DNA of 64,000 nucleotides from positions 1,736,001 to 1,800,000 of the forward strand of contig CM066047.1 in assembly GCA_033557465.1 (NCBI GenBank), in the 5' to 3' direction. The notes below the pieces were generated by a model that made no database searches, was not told the DNA's origin, and saw nothing but the letters and a program-made list of their open reading frames with translations. Below are positions 1 to 9,864 of the stretch, in pieces. The stretch comes from Ichthyophis bannanicus (Eukaryota > Chordata > Amphibia > Gymnophiona > Ichthyophiidae). The translations under genes were made by a program, and so were the position numbers. Each line of letters opens with the position of its first letter. Positions within the stretch are counted from its first letter, which is position 1.

Positions 1-1340
1 TAGTGTAGGGCTTTTGAAATCTTTAGTCACTGGTAGTCTTGACTGTGAGTCATCCAAAATAAACCAATGAATTGTAGATAACACCACAGTTAGGACTATA
101 TCAGATCATAATGATATATCAAATTCACAGTCATCTGCAAGTATAGAAAATTTCTCTATGGCAACAAATTAAGTTTATAAAACAAATGGCATGAATATAG
201 TCACAATTTTCAAATCTTCAGTTATGCAGTCTCTAGTTATGAATGAAGACAGCAAAGTTCTTAGTTTTAAATTAAGTGAACATATTACCACCACCTCTCC
301 AATGATGGTTCTTCATCAGTGGAGTACAGGAATTTATCCGCTTCCAAAACTTATCTTTCTTTAGAAACTACCTATTGCAAAGCATTTCAGACATTAGTAA
401 AGACATTGCATATAGATCTGAAACTATAGCTTCAGAAAAAAATGCATTATTATGATCAACAGTTAAAACCAATGCCTTACTAGCAGGAAAACCAAACACC
501 AACAGGCACTAGTATAGCTGAGAGACATTCTTTGTTGGGAACTAGACCATACATCAGGATGCCTACCAACTGTGCCCAGCACTACAGATGATCTCATCCT
601 TTGACCGCCACTGTTTATAAATATTTCGTTGAAAGTGATAGAAATTCCTCTTTTGAGGAATTGACTAGCTCTCTGTATTCATCCACTGCATCACTTGTAC
701 CTCACTCTTCATGCAGGCTTTGCATATCTGAAAATGTGACTAAACTAGAGACTGTTAAAACCAAGGCTTTCACTACCAGAAACTACAAATTGTTATCCAG
801 CCCTCATGTGATCCGAACTCAGGGTAAATTAATTGATGATAAAACCAGTAATGTTTTCAATAGTTACCAAAAGTCTAGATTTTATAAATTCATTATCAAC
901 TAGTTTAACATTTAATGCCAAAATGCAGGATGTCTTAACAGATACAGATAGTATAGTGACTTCTGAATTTAGCAAGATTGTGTTTTCTGTATTGACCTCT
1001 AATTCTCCATCTCCGGTCCAAATAGCTGAAATGTTTGAAAAAAAAAAACTACTTCTAAAACACATCTTTTCAAATATTTCCCTTTTAAACATCCCCTCAG
1101 GTCCCTGCCAATTTAGCTAACCATGTAACTGGCAATGAGCAGACCATTTCTTCAGCAGCCAAAGTGTCCTGTGATGCAATGGAGAGTTCTAGTTGTCCTT
1201 TCCAATATTACTGCAGCACAAGAGTCTATCAGTATGTCCTCAAAACGAGTTAGCCATTTGCCTCAAGAACAATACCCTAAGATCATCGTGCTACTTACCA
1301 TCTCCTGTATCTAATGAAGTTCCTGTAGTCTCCATATTGC
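1..1340 (+). pseudogene. Degenerate Ser/Thr-rich coding-like sequence upstream of host exon
   Basis: Stretches rich in Ser, Thr, Asn and Val read open in alternating frames, interrupted by stops (for example TGA 68-70 and TAA 170-172 in one frame, TAA 1312-1314 in another) and by apparent one-base frame changes near 1190, 1300 and 1350. The composition matches the open exon that follows, so this is probably the 5' part of the same mucin-like exon, either decayed, carrying sequencing indels, or no longer translated. No start codon or splice acceptor could be assigned. It could instead be non-coding sequence next to the exon, but Ser/Thr-rich blocks that continue across frame changes argue against that. 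Confidence 0.4.
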
Positions 1341-2005
1341 AATCAAGCAGCATAACTTCCATCCATCACCACCAGAACAACTTACATCATCTCTATTGCC
1401 AACAGCAAACTTAACCTATTCTGTCATTACAGTGTCTCCTTCACCATTTCCTGATGGACCCTCAGTTGCAGCAAGCTCAGGAAGCTCATCTCCCGTCTTA
1501 TCGGTCTCCAGCAGAACTGAAAGCAGACCCTCAGACTTTGGGACAGATTTTAACAGCACGCTTATGCCTACATTACCCAGAGATAACAGTGTGACAAGAC
1601 ACACAGAAATGAACCAAATAACATATACAGATACTCTTTCAGCAACAATAGATTCATATACAACAGCTGCACCACCCATCAATATACTTTCAATCACTAC
1701 AACAAGCACAATCATAAAATCTGGAGGGGTATCAGTAACCCAAACACCAAGTAAAATGGAAACTACAGTCATTGCAACCAAGAAATCCCCATGGCCAGAA
1801 CTTACAAAATCATCAATTTCATTTCCACCAAAAATTACACCGGCTTTGACATCTGTTACAGCAACTATAAAAACAAAAACAACTACGCTTCCTGCTACAC
1901 TGGTTACAAATACAAGTGCTTTGCTTACGACAACTCTAGTATCTACTACCTTAAGGTCAACTCCTTTGGAATGTCAACTTTCAGAACATCATTTGGTGAA
2001 AACAG
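1341..2005 (+). CDS. Host gene exon: Ser/Thr-rich mucin-like stalk, ends at a GT splice donor
   Basis: One frame is open through this segment and encodes a Ser/Thr/Pro/Val-rich, low-complexity, mucin-like sequence with several N-x-S/T sites and many TTT/TTS clusters, typical of an O-glycosylated extracellular stalk. It ends in a short Cys-containing stretch (ECQLSEHHLVKT) followed by the donor ACAG|GTATGG at 2005/2006, leaving phase 1. The next exon, 36.4 kb away, has the matching phase. The exon start is uncertain: a usable acceptor ending CATTACAG lies at about 1430, but coding-like sequence extends further left. KIAA1549 or KIAA1549L, large membrane proteins with Ser/Thr-rich ectodomains, is a plausible identity from memory, but I cannot confirm it and leave the symbol blank. 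Confidence 0.6.
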
Positions 2006-2290
2006 GTATGGACAGCCTTCTAAACATACTTCTTTACAGTCATAAAATATTGAAACAAACAAATTTGTGAACAGAGTACTTGCTGTATGTTTAAAAGGTA
2101 TAAAATAACGCCACTCAATAGCCACCACATTCATTTACTAACCATGAAAAGTGAAAGGCTACATTTTGCCAGAACTATGACAGTAAATGCCCTGATATTT
2201 TCCATGGTAAAAATGCCCAGAAGATCTGGAATGTGGATCACAGTATAAGGGTGAAAGAAAGGTAGAATCAAGGAGGATGCCTGGGTTAGA

Positions 2291-2480
2291 CATTTATTTA
2301 TTTTTTATTTATTTAGACAGTTTTGTATACCACCTTATCCTTCAATCAAAGTGGTCACAACACAATTGGGGGATACATTTAACACGAGGGGATATGAGAC
2401 ACATACACTAATACTTACAGGGAACATGGGCTATGGAGGGTTAAGTGGCTTGCCCAAGACCACAAGGAGCACCTGGGACC
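2291..2480 (-). repeat. CORE-type SINE fragment with L2-like tail
   Basis: An A/T-rich tail (TTTATTTATT on the + strand) is followed by the conserved SINE core (GGGTTAAGTGGCTTGCCCAA as read on +). The same core occurs near 19520, 22690, 35790 and 58720. The tRNA-like head is missing here, so this copy is 5' truncated. Confidence 0.7.
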
Positions 2481-2599
2481 TAGGGCAGACGTTTAGGAGT
2501 GGACTTCCAAAGTCACCTGACAGACTGTCTTTTGCTTTGGCAGTCTTGGGGCCCCCCTGTGGCATAGAAGCCCAGGACAGTTGTCAGGGTTATGTCCCT

Positions 2600-2850
2600 T
2601 AACACTGTTACTGGACTCAGAAGTAATCTAAGGAAATATTTCTTCACAGAAAAGATGGTGAATGCATGGAACAGCCTCTCAGCAGAGGTGGTGGAAAACG
2701 AGGGCTTTATCTGACATCAAAAAAGTATGGGACAAGTACAGAGGATCTCTGAGGGAGAAAAGTGGATTGTAGAGATGAGCATCTGGTATGAATGGGCAGA
2801 CTGGATGGGCTATATGGTCTTTTTATGCCATTATATTTTGTGTTTGCAGA
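2600..2850 (+). repeat. CR1-like LINE 3' fragment
   Basis: The sequence encodes remnants of the conserved C-terminal reverse transcriptase tail (a WNSL-type motif, degenerate, about 2660-2690) and ends in the CR1-like 3' UTR phrase for 'grcagactggatgg...' near 2795-2830. It is truncated and has stops. Confidence 0.5.
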
Positions 2851-3070
2851 TGACAAATTACCTTTGCTTGATGAATTTCCTCCTTCCCTCTTTGAGTGAA
2901 TGGGAAGAAAACATGTAGCTCATGCCTTTTTCAGGAGTAGCTCAAGGTCGATTACATTCAGGTGCAGTAGGTATTTTCCTTTTCAAAGCCCTAAGTTGGC
3001 TGGCTGGCTAAGGATGCACTGTGCTTGACACCTATCCACTCAGTGGTTTATTTGATCCAACCAGCTCAGG

Positions 3071-3741
3071 TGTAGCAGCAAAGCGCAGACAAACCAATGA
3101 TACCAGGAGTCTGTTCAGAAGGTCCAAATCATTTATTTGTGCACAAGTCTCAAGCAAGACAATTTCAAAATGGCTGAGCAAAGTTTTCAAGCATTACAAC
3201 AACTTTTATAGACTTCTGTTCCATTCTAGGTATAGAAAAACATTTCATTGGTCCCGGTACGCTCCCGTACCTCCCGTAGCCCTTCTATTGGTCCCGGTAC
3301 TGATAAGTTTCTCCAATTATGTTCCTTCTGTGGGCTTCTGTAGGCATGACACCTGCCTGCCCCCCTTCTAGTCCCAATTACAATGGTCAGTTCATCAACT
3401 TGTTACTTTCACACTTTCAAGGCTATGGGACCATTTGTGCGTGCAGAAGAGCAAGGTTCTGTAACTCATCTGTCAGCACTCCTTAATATTTCTCTGCAAA
3501 TGTACTCTTTCTTATCAGTAACTTTAAAACACATCTTTTCTGTATTTTTCCATTTCTTAATTCTGCAATTCTGCTTATCTAAGCTAATTCAATATTTCTA
3601 CTGAGTTCTTTCTTACAATAGCAGCATGTTGGGGGATGTGCAATCCTATATGCCTCTCCACAGGCCTCATTTACAGGTCAAGCTAGCCATGCTGGCCTGC
3701 CTATGTCAGACACCGTGGGTCACAGGCCTGCACCTGCCACA
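3071..3741 (-). repeat. 3' LTR of the provirus
   Basis: 671 bp, bounded TG...CA (TGTGGCAGG at the 5' end and GCTGCTACA at the 3' end on the - strand). It contains two CCAAT boxes within a 14-bp direct repeat (3247-3260 and 3287-3300), a TATA box (3204-3210) and a poly(A) signal (3132-3137), giving a U3-R-U5 layout with a short R and U5. Confidence 0.97.
3132..3137 (-). terminator. Proviral poly(A) signal in the 3' LTR
   Basis: AATAAA on the - strand, about 70 bases downstream of the TATA box and within the inferred R region, leaving a U5 of roughly 45 bases. An identical copy lies at 12606-12611 in the 5' LTR. Confidence 0.8.
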
Positions 3742-3752
3742 TTCCCCCCTTT
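3742..3752 (-). promoter_or_regulatory. Polypurine tract for plus-strand priming
   Basis: AAAGGGGGGAA on the - strand ends immediately at the 5' boundary of the 3' LTR, as expected for a retroviral polypurine tract. Confidence 0.92.
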
Positions 3753-3810
3753 GATTAATCTCACCCTATTACTTAATAAGGTGTGAGAATTAAATCACTT
3801 TTCAGAAAAT

Positions 3811-5901
3811 TCACATCCTGATTAAAGGATTCTTACTAGTTCCACTAGGGCTAGCTTTGTATAAAGCCATTATTCTAGTTGCGGTCTTCCGCTCTACTGT
3901 ACTATCAATAGCACTATGAAGGGAACGCATACAACATGGGATTAAACATGGTAAGCAGAGGACAACAGCAACAAGGATTAGTACTAAGATAACGAAAGTC
4001 TTAAATCCTCCCAGCCAAGAGAAAAGGTTAGCAAACCAATTAGGAAATTTCAAGGCGTGCCAAGTCTGTACTGGCACATAAGCATGTCTTTGCATATCTT
4101 TAGCAATTTCTTCAACTACTTGACCTTTATCATCTATTTTTAAACAGCAATTAGTTAAATTCAGTTTACCACATACTCCTCCTTCAGCTGCTAGCAAATA
4201 ATCAAGTGCTAAACGATTTTGGTATATGGCAGTGCGCATCTGAGTACTTTGTCTAGCTAAGAGCGTGAGAGCATGACTAGTTTCATTGGTTATTATTTCA
4301 ACTACTGCTTGTAAGCGAATAATACGATTAATCATATAAATTGGGGTACGATAACCATACATACCATCATCATTCCAAGTGGCAGGTCCATAATATTCAA
4401 TAATTCTTTCTGGTGGCCAATCATCACCTTGCCACTTCTCCCACTTGCCTATCTGTAAGGCCTCTCTTTTCTGTCTAGATGCTCCTTTGTGTTTGTGGGT
4501 TGTGTATACAGGGTATCCTAATTGTTCTCCATGTTCAGTGTTTAACAGGAAGAAAGAAGGTCTGATGGTTCCTAAGACACATGCTCCTCCCCATTGTGGT
4601 GGGAGTTGCGCATATGCTCGGTTTCCACAGATCCAATATAGGCCAGGTGGGGCTTGCCAGGCTTGGACTTTGGCAAGGTTAGTCCATAGACCTGCAAGTT
4701 CAGGAAATCTGGCTAATGGGTTAGGAGGTTCAGGATGTCTGATTCCTGACCACCATGCTGTCTTTTTAGTCGTGGCATTATAGTACTTCTGGCTAAGACA
4801 GACCAGCTGTCCTACCTTTTGGGTGAACTGGGGTCCAGTTCTGGCAAAGCAAAGACGTCCAACGATTGAGTGCGCTAACACCCATTCACTGGTTGTCTTG
4901 TGTAATTCAGTCTGATTGTAAATCATGGAATAATTGAATTCTTGGGCTTCCCAGGGCCATTGATCTCCCATTTGGGTTCCGCCACAGAAATAACAATCTG
5001 TGATCTTAAGACTAGATACTACTGCTCCGGCTAATTCTAGAAACAAATTCTGTGAAGGGTGAGGGATCTCAAACTTATTTACATGCATAGCTTCATAAAA
5101 GGTATTATGAATATGATATTTAGATGACTTGTGGGCTTGGGTATTCAATCTAACATACACAATGGTCCCTGGATCTGTTCCTCCTCCAGCAATACGTAAA
5201 CCAAACTTATATCCTTGTTTCCATGCATGGGGGTTATGTACACGCAAATGTAAGGGGTTGCAAGCATCTTTCTGACATTTATCATTTGTGGTTGGCTTGG
5301 TTAGAGTAGCCATCCGTTTATCTATTTTCTCATCAGTTATACCAGTGTTCCAGGTAGCATAAAAAACACATTCCCAATACGGGCAATAGTAATCTGCCGC
5401 TGTAGCAGTACTATACCCTGGTTCCTTTTTACCTGTACACTTTCTCCATCCTGTGGCTCCTTCTGGACACATATACTTATGGTCATTTCGATACGCTTTC
5501 TCCCATGTACCACAGGTGGACTGACTATCTCTATTAATAGCATTACATGCATCAAAATTCAAAACAGCAGGTTTAGTAATGTCCTTAAGTGGTGGTGTAG
5601 CAGCTAATATAGGTCCATCTGCATCCTTCCATCTTATTTCCAACGTGTAATAGGATGGATTCTGATGCGGATTATAGCATGCTTTAATTTTGCCATGAGT
5701 GCAAACATTTAGTTCAGTGGTGTTATAGATACACCGAGTTATTGTTCCCTTGCAGGTATAGTAAGAATGGTAAAGCAAAGTCTGAGTTACTTTTAGTCCA
5801 GTTCTAGTAGAAGTAATACAAGCTGTGCATGGAGGTAGAGCATAAGTCTGTTCAAAACCTCCAAAGAAGGCAACCAAGGCAAAGCAGAAGCAAAGATACA
5901 T
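3811..5901 (-). CDS. env: Retroviral envelope glycoprotein (intact)
   Basis: An open frame of 696 residues from ATG 5901. A signal peptide (about 1-21) precedes a Cys-rich surface subunit with several N-glycosylation sites and a CYFC motif (303-306), the CxxC isomerase-type motif of gammaretroviral surface units. A furin site RQKR ends at 479. The transmembrane subunit has a heptad-rich region (about 520-570), then a Cys cluster C577, C585, C586, one residue wider than the usual CX6CC. A membrane span lies at about 634-655, followed by a ~40-residue tail. The segment right after the furin site is polar rather than a hydrophobic fusion peptide. The reading frame is undamaged. It would be translated from a spliced mRNA; I did not identify the acceptor. 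Receptor use cannot be read from sequence. Confidence 0.95.
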   Translation of the reverse strand: MYLCFCFALVAFFGGFEQTYALPPCTACITSTRTGLKVTQTLLYHSYYTCKGTITRCIYNTTELNVCTHGKIKACYNPHQNPSYYTLEIRWKDADGPILAATPPLKDITKPAVLNFDACNAINRDSQSTCGTWEKAYRNDHKYMCPEGATGWRKCTGKKEPGYSTATAADYYCPYWECVFYATWNTGITDEKIDKRMATLTKPTTNDKCQKDACNPLHLRVHNPHAWKQGYKFGLRIAGGGTDPGTIVYVRLNTQAHKSSKYHIHNTFYEAMHVNKFEIPHPSQNLFLELAGAVVSSLKITDCYFCGGTQMGDQWPWEAQEFNYSMIYNQTELHKTTSEWVLAHSIVGRLCFARTGPQFTQKVGQLVCLSQKYYNATTKKTAWWSGIRHPEPPNPLARFPELAGLWTNLAKVQAWQAPPGLYWICGNRAYAQLPPQWGGACVLGTIRPSFFLLNTEHGEQLGYPVYTTHKHKGASRQKREALQIGKWEKWQGDDWPPERIIEYYGPATWNDDGMYGYRTPIYMINRIIRLQAVVEIITNETSHALTLLARQSTQMRTAIYQNRLALDYLLAAEGGVCGKLNLTNCCLKIDDKGQVVEEIAKDMQRHAYVPVQTWHALKFPNWFANLFSWLGGFKTFVILVLILVAVVLCLPCLIPCCMRSLHSAIDSTVERKTATRIMALYKASPSGTSKNPLIRM

Positions 5902-6219
5902 GTTGATGTTGATTGGAGTTCTTCTGAATCCTCAGCTTGCTGATCTTGATCACGACGTTCTATTATTCTTCGTCCCGTTTGCTAATGAAGCAATTTAACG
6001 GTTGCTGAGTGTTGATTGAAGATCCTCAAGATGTCCAACACACATTAACCAACTTAGCAATTCAGTTGGCTTGTGAAGTCTGGCTTAGTCAATGTAGTCT
6101 CAAAGTAGTGTGTCAAATCACACACAAATGGGGTTCGTTGAAACAAAGCTGTTGCTGCATGGAAAACAGCAATCCTCTTCGAAAGACTTGGCTACTGCAA
6201 AGCACTTGTGATGAAGTGT

Positions 6220-9200
6220 CTATGCTGCTGGTTGCCGTCTCAAAGTGACTCGCAAGGGTACATCAGGGTGCTGCTCGGCTGTCCACCGCTCTGGTTCAGG
6301 ATTGGCGGCGGGCTTGACTCTGCTGTGGTGGATCCAGGCGTCGATCTCGGCTACCTTTACTGCAGTTGGGGTAGACAGGATGACGGTGTACGGTCCCTTC
6401 CAATGGGGTTCCAACGGTATCTTCTTCCAATCTTTGATCCACACCGAAGTTCCAGGCTGGTAGGGATGCAAGGGTTCCGTCAAGTTGATAGGCAACTGGT
6501 CTTGGATCCACGTATGGAGAGTCTGCAGAACAAAACTAAGAGCTAGGAGTTCTTGTCTGGTTACTTCTGAACCAATCTGGGCTAGATTTCCTTTGACTCC
6601 CTGCACTATTGGTGGGGGTTTACCATACAAAACTTCAAAAGGGGAAAATCCTGTTGACTTTACAGGGGCTGAGCGTATTCTGAGTAAAGCTATGGGGAGC
6701 ACTTGGGGCCATTTCAAGTGTGTCTCCTGACAAAGCTTAGACATTTGGGCTTTCAAAGTACGATTCATTCGCTCAACTTTCCCTGAACTCTGGGGTCTGT
6801 ATGCAGTGTGGAGCTTCCACTGTATCTGCAAAGCTTTTGCTAACTGCTGAGTAACTTGAGAGACAAATGAGGGTCCATTGTCTGACCCTATTACTGCTGG
6901 GATTCCAAATCTGGGGACAATCTCTCTCATTAAGGCTTTGGTAACTTCTCGGGCTTTCTCACTTCTGGTTGGGAAGGCTTCTACCCACCCAGAGAAAGTA
7001 CAAACTAATACTAGTAGGTAATGGTATCCATTGGCTTTTGGCATTTCGGTGAAATCAACTTGGAGGTTGTGCATGGGGGTCACACCTCTTGACTGAACTC
7101 GGGGTGCTGTAATAAGGCCTTGCTTGGCATTATTCTTGGCACAAGTTTGACATTGTCGGGCTACTGAGGCTGATATGGTTGTCATCAGAGGGATGTAGAA
7201 ATGTGGTCTGAGTGCTTTCTCCATAGCACTCTTTCCATAGTGGGTGGCTTCATGAAAAGCTTTGACAAAGGCTGGTCCTAATAATTCAGGAATTACTATT
7301 CTTCCCGGAGGTTGACTGCCTTCTTCTGGTGGCAGCTCAATCCATCCGTCTTTCAATACTCCATTTTCTTTGTCACAATAGTAATCCAATTCTTTGGTGG
7401 TATATCGTGGGGTCCATAGATTCAAGGGTACTGGAAACAATGCTGCTTGCATTGGCATAGCTTGTGGGGCAATTTGTCCTGTCATAGCTGCTTGTCGTGC
7501 TGAGGCATCTGCGAATCTATTTCCTCGAGCAACTTCTCCTTTTCCTGCTTGATGTCCTCTACAATGCATGACAGCTACACGTGTTGGGGCCCAGACTGCA
7601 TCAAGTAACATCAATATCTCGGGACCATATTTGACTGATTTTCCTCCGGATGTGATGAGTCCTCTTTCTTTGTAGAGAGCTCCATGGGCATGCAAGGTAG
7701 TGAAAGCATATTTGGAATCCGTATATACATTCAGCACAAGTTTTTCTCCTAATAGCAATGCTCTGGTGAGTGCTATCAATTCGGCTTTCTGGGCTGATGT
7801 GCCTGAGGCTAGAGCTGATGATTCAACTACTTCATGTTGAGTGACGACTGCATATCCGGCACAGCGTCGTCCGTCAAGGATGAGACTGCTCCCATCTACA
7901 TAATAGATCTGGTCAGGATTGTCTATGGGCACATCTGTTAAGTCAGGTCGACTAGAGAACACAGTTTCCATGACTTCAATACAGTCATGTTCTGGGAGTT
8001 CTTCACTGATGGGTATCAAGGTAGCTGGGTTCAAGGCATGGCTCACTTCAAGTTGTATCTGTGGGTTTTCACATAACATGCTCTGGTACTTCAACATTCG
8101 GGAATTGGTGAGCCAATAATTTGCTTTCTGTTCCATAAGGGCAAGGACTGCATGTGGCACAGTGACTCGTATGTTCTGTCCTAATGTGAGTTTGTCTGCT
8201 TCACTCACTAATAGTGCTGTAGCTGCAACTGCTCTCAAGCAGGGTGGCCATCCCTTGGCCACAGGGTCCAATTGTTTCGATAGGTAGGCTACAGGTCGTT
8301 CCCAATTTCCTAATTTCTGAGTCAACATGCCTAAGGCATTTCCCTGTGCTTCATGTACAAACAAGTGGAAAGGTTTGTGGACGTCTGGTAGTCCAAGTGC
8401 TGGTGATGACATCAGTTCTTCTTTTAACTTCTGGAAGGCTGTATCCTGCTCAAGTCCCCACTCCAGTGGTGACTTCTCTTCTCCTTTTGTGGCTTCATAC
8501 AGTGGTTTGGCAATTTGGGCAAAGTTGGGTATCCAGATTCGGCAATATCCTGCCGCTCCCAGAAAGGCTCTAACTTGCTTTCTGGTTGTTGGAGTTGGAA
8601 TTCTACATACTGCTTCTTTTCTTTCTCTGCCTAATCTTCTGCTTCCTTGGGTAATACGAAAACCCAAGTATTTCACTTCTGTTTGGCATAGTTGTGCTTT
8701 GGCTCTGGAAACTTTATATCCAGCTTCATTTAGTAACTGCAAGAGATCTTTGGTGGCCAATATACATTCTCTTTCTGATACGGCAGCTATCAACAGATCA
8801 TCCACGTACTGGAGAAGTACTCTCTTCCCCGGGGCTACTGGATAGCTTGAAAGGTCTTGATTTAGTGCAGCACTAAAGATGGTAGGTGAATTCTTGAATC
8901 CTTGGGGTAATCTTGTCCAGGTGAGTTGGCCCCCTCTTCCAGAGATGGGGTCCTGCCATTCGAATGCAAACAATATTTGGCTTACAGGGGCTAATCTTAT
9001 GCAAAAGAATGCATCTTTCAAATCCAGTACAGTGAAATGGGTAGCTTCAGCGGGTATCAATCCTAGTAGAGTGTAAGGATTGGGTACAACTGGATGTATA
9101 GTTTCAACTGCATCATTTACTCTTCTCAAATCTTGCACTGGGCGATAATCATCTGTCTCAGGTTTCTTCACTGGCAAAAGTGGGGTGTTCCATGGGGATT

Positions 9201-9861
9201 GACATACTTTCAGTAGGCCATACTCGAGCAATCTCTGTAGGTGGCGATGAATGCCTTCAATTGCGGCTCTTGGGAGAGGGTATTGTTTGACGTGCACTGG
9301 GGTAGCGCTAGGCTTGAGGGTTACAATCACTGGAGCTATATGTTTGGCTAGGCCTGGGGGGCTGCCTTCTGCCCACACTTCAAGTGGTGCATGAATGTTC
9401 TTTAAAGTTTGTTCAAAATAGGTATCTTGAATCGAATCATCAATGTAGTATCTCCATTCTTCTTCTCGGGGTACTGTCAGCAGCATCACTCCTGCTGGTT
9501 TGGCTTGAGAATTCACTGTCATTTGCATTTCTCCTTGCTCGGAGAAAGATATTTGTGCTTGAAGCTTGGCTAGCATATCTCGTCCCAGTAGTGGTACTGG
9601 ACATTCGGGCATGTAAAGAAATTGATGAGTTACTTGCTGTCCTCCTAGACTGCATATTCGGTTTTGTAGAAAAGACTTTGTGGCTTTGGCACCAGTTGCT
9701 CCTATAATGGTGACTGCTTTCTTGGTGAATGGGGCTATCTTTTTGTCTATTACTGAATGTTCTGCTCCAGTATCAACCATAAAGTTCATAAATTGGTCTC
9801 CTATTTGTATTTCGACCATAGGCTCCTGGAGACCTAAAGCAAACTTGGAGCCCGGTCTGTC
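6220..9861 (-). CDS. pol: Retroviral Pol: protease, reverse transcriptase, RNase H, integrase
   Basis: Open for about 1213 codons after the gag amber stop. Residues below count from the first Met (9819). Protease active site: DTGAEHS (16-22). Reverse transcriptase: LPQGFKNSP (304-312) and the catalytic YVDD (338-341). RNase H: the acidic set D642, E680 and D701, and a late GHQ. Integrase: HHCC zinc site (H856, H860, C890, C893), catalytic D922, D980 and E1016, and a GPY/F module near 1142 that is characteristic of gammaretroviral and related integrases. All catalytic residues I can check are intact. It is made only as Gag-Pol, so the gag TGA also blocks it. It ends 318 bases before env, whereas these genes usually overlap in gammaretroviruses. 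Confidence 0.97.
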   Translation of the reverse strand, partial: DRPGSKFALGLQEPMVEIQIGDQFMNFMVDTGAEHSVIDKKIAPFTKKAVTIIGATGAKATKSFLQNRICSLGGQQVTHQFLYMPECPVPLLGRDMLAKLQAQISFSEQGEMQMTVNSQAKPAGVMLLTVPREEEWRYYIDDSIQDTYFEQTLKNIHAPLEVWAEGSPPGLAKHIAPVIVTLKPSATPVHVKQYPLPRAAIEGIHRHLQRLLEYGLLKVCQSPWNTPLLPVKKPETDDYRPVQDLRRVNDAVETIHPVVPNPYTLLGLIPAEATHFTVLDLKDAFFCIRLAPVSQILFAFEWQDPISGRGGQLTWTRLPQGFKNSPTIFSAALNQDLSSYPVAPGKRVLLQYVDDLLIAAVSERECILATKDLLQLLNEAGYKVSRAKAQLCQTEVKYLGFRITQGSRRLGRERKEAVCRIPTPTTRKQVRAFLGAAGYCRIWIPNFAQIAKPLYEATKGEEKSPLEWGLEQDTAFQKLKEELMSSPALGLPDVHKPFHLFVHEAQGNALGMLTQKLGNWERPVAYLSKQLDPVAKGWPPCLRAVAATALLVSEADKLTLGQNIRVTVPHAVLALMEQKANYWLTNSRMLKYQSMLCENPQIQLEVSHALNPATLIPISEELPEHDCIEVMETVFSSRPDLTDVPIDNPDQIYYVDGSSLILDGRRCAGYAVVTQHEVVESSALASGTSAQKAELIALTRALLLGEKLVLNVYTDSKYAFTTLHAHGALYKERGLITSGGKSVKYGPEILMLLDAVWAPTRVAVMHCRGHQAGKGEVARGNRFADASARQAAMTGQIAPQAMPMQAALFPVPLNLWTPRYTTKELDYYCDKENGVLKDGWIELPPEEGSQPPGRIVIPELLGPAFVKAFHEATHYGKSAMEKALRPHFYIPLMTTISASVARQCQTCAKNNAKQGLITAPRVQSRGVTPMHNLQVDFTEMPKANGYHYLLVLVCTFSGWVEAFPTRSEKAREVTKALMREIVPRFGIPAVIGSDNGPSFVSQVTQQLAKALQIQWKLHTAYRPQSSGKVERMNRTLKAQMSKLCQETHLKWPQVLPIALLRIRSAPVKSTGFSPFEVLYGKPPPIVQGVKGNLAQIGSEVTRQELLALSFVLQTLHTWIQDQLPINLTEPLHPYQPGTSVWIKDWKKIPLEPHWKGPYTVILSTPTAVKVAEIDAWIHHSRVKPAANPEPERWTAEQHPDVPLRVTLRRQPAA

Positions 9862-9864
9862 CTA
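9862..9864 (-). promoter_or_regulatory. Amber stop for Gag-Pol readthrough
   Basis: Gag ends in TAG and pol continues in the same frame with no further stop (DEDDVD, then stop, then DRPGSKFA). Gammaretroviruses such as murine leukaemia virus make Gag-Pol by suppressing exactly such a UAG, helped by a downstream pseudoknot. The sequence after the stop is G/C-rich, but I did not model a pseudoknot. Confidence 0.85.

Noticed and set aside
829..1781. Antisense open frames over the Ser/Thr-rich exon
   Set aside because: Shadows of biased composition; no start context, no motif, no splice support.
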